A stretch of DNA of 12,064 nucleotides from QQUD01 sp039029915 (lineage in GTDB: Bacteria > Chloroflexota > Anaerolineae > Promineifilales > Promineifilaceae): assembly GCA_039029915.1 (NCBI GenBank), contig JBCCFD010000229.1, forward strand, positions 1 through 12,064. Direction: 5' to 3'. This document shows, in pieces, positions 7,243 to 12,064 of this stretch (the first letter of the stretch is position 1; the number at the start of each line of letters is the position of its first letter). Under the pieces are notes generated by a model. That model saw nothing but the letters and a program-made list of their open reading frames with translations. It did no database searches and was not told the origin of the DNA. A program made the translations under genes and the position numbers.

Positions 7243-8127
7243 TCAGATTACGGTCGCACTTTCTACCGATTCTGAGCCTCTGTTCATACCAAAGGCAAAG
7301 GCAAAGCCCGTTGCCAGCATCCAAATCCCATAAAGACCTGGAATAATGGCCATATCGCTGCTGCTTAGAATCGAAAGCGCAATTGTGATGGCTAGCGTCG
7401 AATTCTGCAGGCCAGTTTCAACGCCAATCGTCACAGATTGCTTTGTGCTCAAACCAAAGAAACGTGCGGCACCATAACCTACAGCTAACGCTACGGCGTT
7501 CATTACAATAAAGGCGGGGGCAAAGCGGGGGGCTTCGGTTAAAATTGTATTCCAATTTTGAATGACAAGCGCAAGGATGACAATCAACAGAAAGACACCC
7601 GAAAAGATTTTTGACCCATTTTTGGTTCGTTCCGCAAAGTTTGGCTGATAGTGGCGAATAGCCATTCCAATAATAATCGGAACAAAGGTCAAGGCTGCCA
7701 CTTGAACCATCACATCAACAACGGGAAAATTGCCAACGGTGCCGCCATCTGAAAAAAGCCGAAATGAAATGCCTAACAAAATCGGAATGGTAAGCCAAGA
7801 AAACAAATTAGAAACGGCCGTTAATGTCACCGATAATGCCCTATCAAGCTCAGCGGCATGAGACACCAAATTCGAGGTGGTACCGCCAGGCGAAGCGGCT
7901 AAAAGCACAATGCTGATTGCAAAAACTGAACTTAAGGGAAATATCGTCGCCACTAAGATTCCAATAATCGGTAATAAAATGAGCTGACAAAGCACGCCAA
8001 CACCAACCGCTTTCGGATGAGACAAAATACGCCGAAAATCAGCAAGAGTTAACGACATGCCCACCGCAATCATAATAATGACGATAGCCAAGGGTAAGAC
8101 AACTTCTGATAAAAAACTGGACTCCAT
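7243..8127 (-). CDS. Bile acid:sodium symporter (BASS) family transporter
   Basis: Inner-membrane secondary transporter, 294 aa, with about nine or ten hydrophobic helices, the usual size for bacterial ASBT/P3-like members. Family signatures are the crossing-helix motif SPGGTTSN (about residues 79-86), TAVSNLFSW (103-111), and E237 with Q241 in VETGLQN, matching the E-x3-Q sodium-site pattern of the bacterial structures. Transport of an organic anion with sodium is the family role. Bacterial members carry bile acids, pantoate, pyruvate-like acids or other carboxylates, and the substrate here is not evident. The ATG at 8127 has a strong AGGAG (8138-8134) six bases upstream. It meets the MocR gene tail to tail with a 4-base gap and no obvious terminator, so the two transcripts probably overlap. 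Whether MocR controls it is unknown. Confidence 0.9.
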   Translation of the reverse strand: MESSFLSEVVLPLAIVIIMIAVGMSLTLADFRRILSHPKAVGVGVLCQLILLPIIGILVATIFPLSSVFAISIVLLAASPGGTTSNLVSHAAELDRALSVTLTAVSNLFSWLTIPILLGISFRLFSDGGTVGNFPVVDVMVQVAALTFVPIIIGMAIRHYQPNFAERTKNGSKIFSGVFLLIVILALVIQNWNTILTEAPRFAPAFIVMNAVALAVGYGAARFFGLSTKQSVTIGVETGLQNSTLAITIALSILSSSDMAIIPGLYGIWMLATGFAFAFGMNRGSESVESATVI

Positions 8128-8191
8128 AATATTCTCCTTTTCTCTCTACGGTTCCATTCTACATCAAATACGGTATCCTCTCCATGTAGCG

Positions 8192-8197
8192 ATTATA
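8192..8197 (-). promoter_or_regulatory. Possible -10 element for the BASS transporter gene
   Basis: The minus strand reads TATAAT, 64 bases before the transporter ATG, in the divergent region shared with the hydrolase gene. No convincing -35 lies 16-18 bases upstream, so this is weak evidence. Confidence 0.3.
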
Positions 8198-8227
8198 AGG
8201 ATTGAAAAACCCGTGCTCTATCATGCA

Positions 8228-8278
8228 AAACACCTTGTTTGCACCTGAGTTGTCACAATTTATTCATAAGAGGTGTTT
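8228..8278. repeat. Inverted repeat upstream of the alpha/beta hydrolase
   Basis: AAACACCT (8228-8235) and AGGTGTTT (8271-8278) are perfect reverse complements, extendable by two more pairs (one G-U) towards a 31-base loop. The loop contains a second GCACCT (8241-8246) that could pair with the same right arm. A weak plus-strand promoter-like pair (TTGCAC at 8239, TATTCA at 8261) lies inside. It could be an operator dyad or an RNA stem in the hydrolase leader. Confidence 0.4.
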
Positions 8279-8321
8279 AGATAAGCGAAAAGGGTTTTCG
8301 GAAATCAAACTGGCTTATATC

Positions 8322-9242
8322 ATGAAAAAAATCATCCAAAGAATCTTTAAGCTCCTGCTGTTTGGGGTTATTGCATTTATTATTTTATCTAGTTTAGGAG
8401 CTGGGTATCTTGTTAACAGCTTTGTTAACTCTTTTATTCACCCGGGGCGGTTACCAAGCACCTCCACACCGGCACGGTTCAATATTTCGATGTGGGAGGA
8501 TGTGACGCTGATAACGGATGATGGCCTGTCGCTGGAAGGGTGGTACATACCAGCCACACCTCAGCAGGATGGGTCAGCGGTTATTTTAATCCACGGCTTG
8601 GCTGGGAATAAAGATCACATGCTTTCTGATGCCGAATACCTTTCGGAAGCGGGCTATGGGGTTTTGCTTTTTGATTTACGAAATCACGGCAACAGCGACG
8701 GTGAGCTAACCACTTTTGGATTTAATGAAATGCAGGATATGCAAACGGCTATTTCTTTCCTTCAGGCCCAGCCTGAAGTCAATCACGAGTTAATATCATT
8801 GTATGGCTACTCGTTAGGTGGTTCAGTCGTTTTAGAAGCAGCCGCCAATATGCCCGAAATTCATTCCGTCATTTTATTAAGCACGTTTTCAAGCCTAGAA
8901 GAAAATGCCCAAGAAATCGTTGGGGGGCTCATTGACCAGCCCAATACTCAAACACACTGGATCGCGCTGCGGTTGGGAGAGTGGAAAGCAGGCATCCCCA
9001 TCACTGAAGTTAACTCGACAGAAAATATTCAATCGATCGCCCCTCGTCCAGTTTTACTCATGCATGGTGAAAAAGATCGGCTTATCCCCGTTGCCAATAG
9101 CTACCGCTTATTTGAAGCGGCTAGTGAGCCAAAAGAGCTGCTTATCATCCCTAACGCTGACCATAATGATGTTAAACCGATTGGGGCAGAAATGATTGAA
9201 ACGGCCGTTCTTGATTTCCTAGCCGCACATCAAGATCAGTAG
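8322..9242 (+). CDS. Membrane-anchored alpha/beta hydrolase
   Basis: Serine hydrolase, 306 aa, with an N-terminal membrane segment (about residues 5-32, after MKKIIQRIFK) that probably anchors it with the catalytic domain outside. The core begins near residue 50. It shows the oxyanion-hole motif LIHGLAGNKD, the FDLRNHGNSDG strand-turn, the nucleophile elbow GYSLGG (S164), the acid in HGEKDRLIP (D252) and the histidine in NADHND (H281). The catalytic triad is complete. The overall arrangement resembles YqkD/YfhR-type hydrolases of unknown substrate; esterase, lipase or peptidase activity are all possible. I chose the ATG at 8322 because it begins the basic-then-hydrophobic anchor. Earlier in-frame starts (TTG 8202, ATG 8223) add about 35-40 residues without family likeness and have no better ribosome site. 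No good Shine-Dalgarno precedes 8322 either. It converges on the beta-mannosidase gene. Confidence 0.88.
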   Translation: MKKIIQRIFKLLLFGVIAFIILSSLGAGYLVNSFVNSFIHPGRLPSTSTPARFNISMWEDVTLITDDGLSLEGWYIPATPQQDGSAVILIHGLAGNKDHMLSDAEYLSEAGYGVLLFDLRNHGNSDGELTTFGFNEMQDMQTAISFLQAQPEVNHELISLYGYSLGGSVVLEAAANMPEIHSVILLSTFSSLEENAQEIVGGLIDQPNTQTHWIALRLGEWKAGIPITEVNSTENIQSIAPRPVLLMHGEKDRLIPVANSYRLFEAASEPKELLIIPNADHNDVKPIGAEMIETAVLDFLAAHQDQ

Positions 9243-9292
9243 TCCAGGTCGTTTTCAACAGTTATTTTCAATTAACCCATCGGCCAAATTAA

Positions 9293-11806
9293 TTATGCAA
9301 ATGTGTCAACCAATGATTGAATAGGAACGGCCGTTTTAACCTCTTCAAGACCAATCTCTTCATCCACAACAATGGTAATCACTTTTGATTGCCCTGGGAG
9401 CAGATGAAAGAAGTTGTCGCTCAGGCGAATATCAAGCTGCTCGGAATGGAGCCAGACCCAGATTGCAGTGGTGTCAGTTGTTATTGTGACTTCGATAAAT
9501 CCATCTTCGTCCGCTTCGTAAACGGCATGGATTGACGGCACAGCTAGCTCTAAATGTTTAGGTCGACAAAACAGAACGAGATTGTCTGAGAGTATTTGGT
9601 CATCCTGCTCAAAGCTCAAATGCACCATTAGTTGACGTGCCGTATGGGCCGCAATGGCTTCTTTGAAATTAAGCGTCAGAACTTGGCTGCTGCTAATTGG
9701 GGAGATGGTTGTCGGGAAACGGCCGTTTTCTAAAACAGCACCCGCAGTCGTTAACAACTGCCACACGACTTCACCCGTTTGCTCGACAATTTGATCGTTG
9801 GTCAAATGGATTTCCACATCCCCACTATCCCAATCCTCTAAGCCAGAAATCAAGACAGGTGCAAAAAAGTGCCTCGCCATATAGTGCAGGGCTTTCCAGC
9901 GGCCATAATAATCAATCGATGCCCAGCTCGCGACCGGCCAGCAGTCGTTTAGCTGCCAGTAAAGCGTCCCCATGCCGCGCGGCATCGTGCGCCGCCAATG
10001 CTCCACAGCATACTTAATCGCCATTCCCTGCTGAATCTGACTGAGCCAGAGCGTATTTTCAAATGAGGTTGGTAACCGAAACCAATCGAGCATGTAATGC
10101 ATGATTCTCGAGTTGCCGTTGTCGCTTCGCTGATGGTGTTCCATGACATATGTCGTAATGTTGCGATCTTGAGGCTCTGTATAAGCATAAACGGTTTTCG
10201 GTTCGGGGAAAGATTGAAAGCCAAATTCACTGTTAAACCGATGCAAACAGGTCCGATAAAACTCGAACGGCTCTAAACCGTGCCAAACATTCCAGATGTG
10301 GGCATCTCCGCTCGTTGGGTCGTTAAAATTATGCCGATCCCCGATTGGCGTGTGGGGGCTAGAGGGCCAATAATCTGTTTGTGGATCGAGCTGCTGCACC
10401 AGTTTAGGGAGAAGCTGATCAAATAAACGGCCGTATTCGGCCCAGCTCATCGTGGTTTCCGTCTCTTCGGGGGCAACCAGCCCTTGTTCTAGCTCATTAT
10501 TACCGCACCATAATGCGAGAGAGGCATGATGTCGTAATCGTTGAATCTGACCAATTGCCTCTTGCTCAAACGTTGCCATCCATTCGTCATCAAAAGTGGG
10601 ATAAGTGGCACAGCCAAACATGAAATCCTGCCAAACACAGATACCATACTCATCACATAGATCATAAAACAAATCCGGCTCATAGATACCGCCCCCCCAA
10701 ACCCGCAGCATATTCATGTTCACCAGGGCAGAATCCTGAATAAGCCGCTCATAATCATCCGCTGTTAGCCAATCAAGAAAGCTTTCAGCCGGAATCCAGT
10801 TGGCCCCCTTACTAAAGAAGGGAACCCCGTTTGCTTCAAAATGGAAGCTTTCCCCCCACTCGTCGGGCTGCCGAACCAATCTCAGCGTCCGTAGCCCAAT
10901 ACGACAGGAAGTTTGGTCAAGCGCTTGATTCTGAGCATCTCTCAACTGGACCAAAACTGTGTAAAGGGGCTGCTCGCCTAAGCCATTGGGCCACCATAAG
11001 TTCGGTTTTTCAATCGTTAAATGAAATTGGGTTAGTTTCTCATCAACAGTTTGCTCAGCAGTAGCAACCGGTTGGTCGTCAAAAATCACGGTAAGTTGGG
11101 CTTTCAAATTCCCAGCTGTGATTTTTTCAACGTTCAAATCAACAGATAAATCAACAACACCTTCTTTGTGAACCTGACGAATGTAAATATCATCAATCCG
11201 CGCATTATTAAACGCCACAATCTCAATATCTTGCCATATGCCAGCCGTCGGCACCTTTGGTCCCCAATCCCAGCCAAAATTGCACTGTTCCTTGCGCAAG
11301 TAGTTTCCGCCGGGCAGCTTATGATGGCTGATAAATTCACCGGCCCGCTTGGGATCTTTTTCTACGCCCCAATTGTGAAGATACCGCTCGCGAAGACGCT
11401 GCATGGCATAAGTAGCGGGCGCCTTAAATTGAATTTTGATGTCGTTTTTTCCTTCATTGACAAAAGGTTTGAGGTCAAATTCATAGATGCGAAACATATT
11501 GTCGGTTTGGGCAAGCTCACGGCCGTTTATCCAAATGGTGGCCAGCGTGTCTAGCCCGTGACATTTAAGCAAAAGTTTGTCACTTTTAAGCAAATCATGG
11601 GGGATGGTAAACGGCCGTTCAAACGTCCAATCCGTTTCTCCTACCCAAAAAGCGACTACTTCTTGGTCACGATAATATGGATCGGCAATAAGGCCAGCCT
11701 GCAGCAGTGCAGTGTGCACATTCCCTGGAACCTGAGCCGGAATCAGATCAATCTCCCCACCGCTCAGTTGCCACTCACCGTTCAATAAAAATTGCTGAAT
11801 CATCAT
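9293..11806 (-). CDS. Beta-mannosidase, glycoside hydrolase family 2
   Basis: Exo-acting enzyme that releases mannose from the non-reducing end of beta-mannosides (EC 3.2.1.25 by family), 837 aa, a normal length. It has a jelly-roll sugar-binding domain (about 5-165, with the starting NGEWQLSGG and PGNVHTALLQAG), an immunoglobulin-like domain (about 180-290), a TIM barrel (about 295-640) and C-terminal beta domains (about 690-837). The acid/base is E438 in WCGNNELEQG and the nucleophile is E527 in FNSEFGFQ. Further family marks are KGANWIPAESF, MLRVWGGGIYE and YWQLNDCWP. There is no signal peptide, so it should act in the cytosol on imported manno-oligosaccharides or N-glycan cores. The start is the first of two adjacent ATGs; GGAG lies 9 bases upstream and the stop of the upstream gene touches it. 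No sugar transporter or mannose enzyme is in the window. Confidence 0.95.
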   Translation of the reverse strand: MMIQQFLLNGEWQLSGGEIDLIPAQVPGNVHTALLQAGLIADPYYRDQEVVAFWVGETDWTFERPFTIPHDLLKSDKLLLKCHGLDTLATIWINGRELAQTDNMFRIYEFDLKPFVNEGKNDIKIQFKAPATYAMQRLRERYLHNWGVEKDPKRAGEFISHHKLPGGNYLRKEQCNFGWDWGPKVPTAGIWQDIEIVAFNNARIDDIYIRQVHKEGVVDLSVDLNVEKITAGNLKAQLTVIFDDQPVATAEQTVDEKLTQFHLTIEKPNLWWPNGLGEQPLYTVLVQLRDAQNQALDQTSCRIGLRTLRLVRQPDEWGESFHFEANGVPFFSKGANWIPAESFLDWLTADDYERLIQDSALVNMNMLRVWGGGIYEPDLFYDLCDEYGICVWQDFMFGCATYPTFDDEWMATFEQEAIGQIQRLRHHASLALWCGNNELEQGLVAPEETETTMSWAEYGRLFDQLLPKLVQQLDPQTDYWPSSPHTPIGDRHNFNDPTSGDAHIWNVWHGLEPFEFYRTCLHRFNSEFGFQSFPEPKTVYAYTEPQDRNITTYVMEHHQRSDNGNSRIMHYMLDWFRLPTSFENTLWLSQIQQGMAIKYAVEHWRRTMPRGMGTLYWQLNDCWPVASWASIDYYGRWKALHYMARHFFAPVLISGLEDWDSGDVEIHLTNDQIVEQTGEVVWQLLTTAGAVLENGRFPTTISPISSSQVLTLNFKEAIAAHTARQLMVHLSFEQDDQILSDNLVLFCRPKHLELAVPSIHAVYEADEDGFIEVTITTDTTAIWVWLHSEQLDIRLSDNFFHLLPGQSKVITIVVDEEIGLEEVKTAVPIQSLVDTFA

Positions 11807-12064
11807 CTACTGTCGCTCCATTACCAGATACATCGCAGTGGCACCTTCATCTAAAATATACGGTTTTTCAGACTCAACAAGAAGCTTAATTTCACCAGCC
11901 GCCACTAAAGAATGAACGTGGGCTTGATAGCCCGATGGCTCATAATATGGATTCCGCACAGAAATCACCACGATGCCGCCAGATCGGGTTAACCGTAACA
12001 TTTCATCAAGGGCAGACGTTCCCACATGAATACCAAGAATGCCAATCGAAATAACTGCACCATA
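11807..12064 (-). CDS. C-terminal part of a class I SAM-dependent methyltransferase, cut by the right edge
   Basis: The frame is open from the right edge to the TAG at 11809-11807, giving the last 85 residues of a longer protein. The visible part begins YGAVISIGILGIHVG and continues with LDEMLRLTRSGGIVVISVR. This matches the motif II/III region of class I methyltransferases (acidic strand, then the leader-helix and post-I loop R-x-x-x-x-GG). The nearest style I recall is the METTL27 (Williams-Beuren region)-like group, in which a similar V-S-x-G...ALDEL...GG stretch occurs. The SAM-binding glycine motif would lie beyond the window. A GTG at 12025 could be taken as a start, but the family likeness continues upstream of it, so the gene is partial. 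Its stop directly precedes the beta-mannosidase ATG (TAGATG), so the two are probably co-translated. The substrate cannot be told. Confidence 0.75.
   Translation of the reverse strand, partial: YGAVISIGILGIHVGTSALDEMLRLTRSGGIVVISVRNPYYEPSGYQAHVHSLVAAGEIKLLVESEKPYILDEGATAMYLVMERQ

Larger units (their letters stand above)
361..11618. repeat. Dispersed highly iterated palindrome ACGGCCGT / AACGGCCGTT
   Basis: ACGGCCGT begins at 361, 494, 1568, 1997, 2626, 3172, 3687, 6152, 6978, 7814, 9201, 9327, 9719, 10427, 11519 and 11611: 16 exact copies. Nine extend to the 10-base palindrome AACGGCCGTT (from 1567, 1996, 3686, 6151, 7813, 9200, 9326, 9718, 11610). Chance expectation in 12,064 bases is about 0.18 for the 8-mer and 0.01 for the 10-mer. 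All copies lie inside genes, in all three phases. They encode Thr-Ala-Val eight times, Gly-Arg five times and Arg-Pro three times, in seven genes on both strands. Only three further CGGCCG hexamers exist (1317, 2400, 6176), and two of these differ from the 8-mer by one flanking base. Confidence 0.95.

Noticed and set aside
9031..9039. TCGATCGC as a cyanobacterial HIP1-like element
   Set aside because: It is a single near match with one base different, which is not enrichment. It does not suggest a cyanobacterium.
9270..9294. AATTAA...TTAATT hairpin between the hydrolase and beta-mannosidase genes as a shared terminator
   Set aside because: The stem is six A-T pairs only, with a 13-base loop and no clear U-run. 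It is too weak to call.

Overview
The window looks like a piece of a bacterial chromosome of moderate GC, most plausibly from the phylum Chloroflexota (Anaerolineae/Ardenticatenia/Caldilineae-like). This is inferred from the long Thr/Pro/Glu-rich linkers on exported domains, the Hanks-type kinase beside an M14-peptidase lipoprotein, and the general gene mix. No rRNA, tRNA or marker gene confirms it. I see no mobile element, CRISPR array or RNA gene.

Layout. Positions 1-49 (minus) hold the first codons of an exported protein that runs off the left edge. Positions 156-5628 (minus) are a tight four-gene cluster, read right to left: a TetR regulator, a cytosolic GAF-GAF histidine kinase, a membrane Ser/Thr protein kinase whose outer domain is a degraded M14 carboxypeptidase, and a lipoprotein with a nearly intact copy of the same M14 domain. 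Positions 5629-5792 are a divergent regulatory region. Positions 5793-7238 (plus) encode a MocR-type regulator. It converges, with a 4-base gap, on a bile-acid:sodium-symporter-family transporter (7243-8127, minus). A 194-base divergent region follows, then a membrane-anchored alpha/beta hydrolase (8322-9242, plus). That gene converges on a GH2 beta-mannosidase (9293-11806, minus), whose start directly abuts the stop of a SAM-dependent methyltransferase cut by the right edge (11807-12064, minus).

How the genes may work together. The TetR/histidine kinase/Ser-Thr kinase/M14 cluster reads as a signalling unit. The best reading is that the kinase's dead peptidase domain senses a peptide or wall fragment outside the membrane, while the lipoprotein next to it still processes such substrates. 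The MocR gene has direct repeats over its own -10 element and probably controls itself and perhaps a neighbour. The right part is metabolic: uptake of an organic anion, an esterase-like hydrolase, and turnover of beta-mannosides.

The most striking signal lies across the genes rather than in any one of them. The 8-base palindrome ACGGCCGT occurs 16 times (about 0.18 expected by chance), and 9 of these extend to AACGGCCGTT. It falls in all three codon phases and in seven different genes. This behaves like a highly iterated palindrome, comparable to HIP1 of cyanobacteria but with a different sequence.
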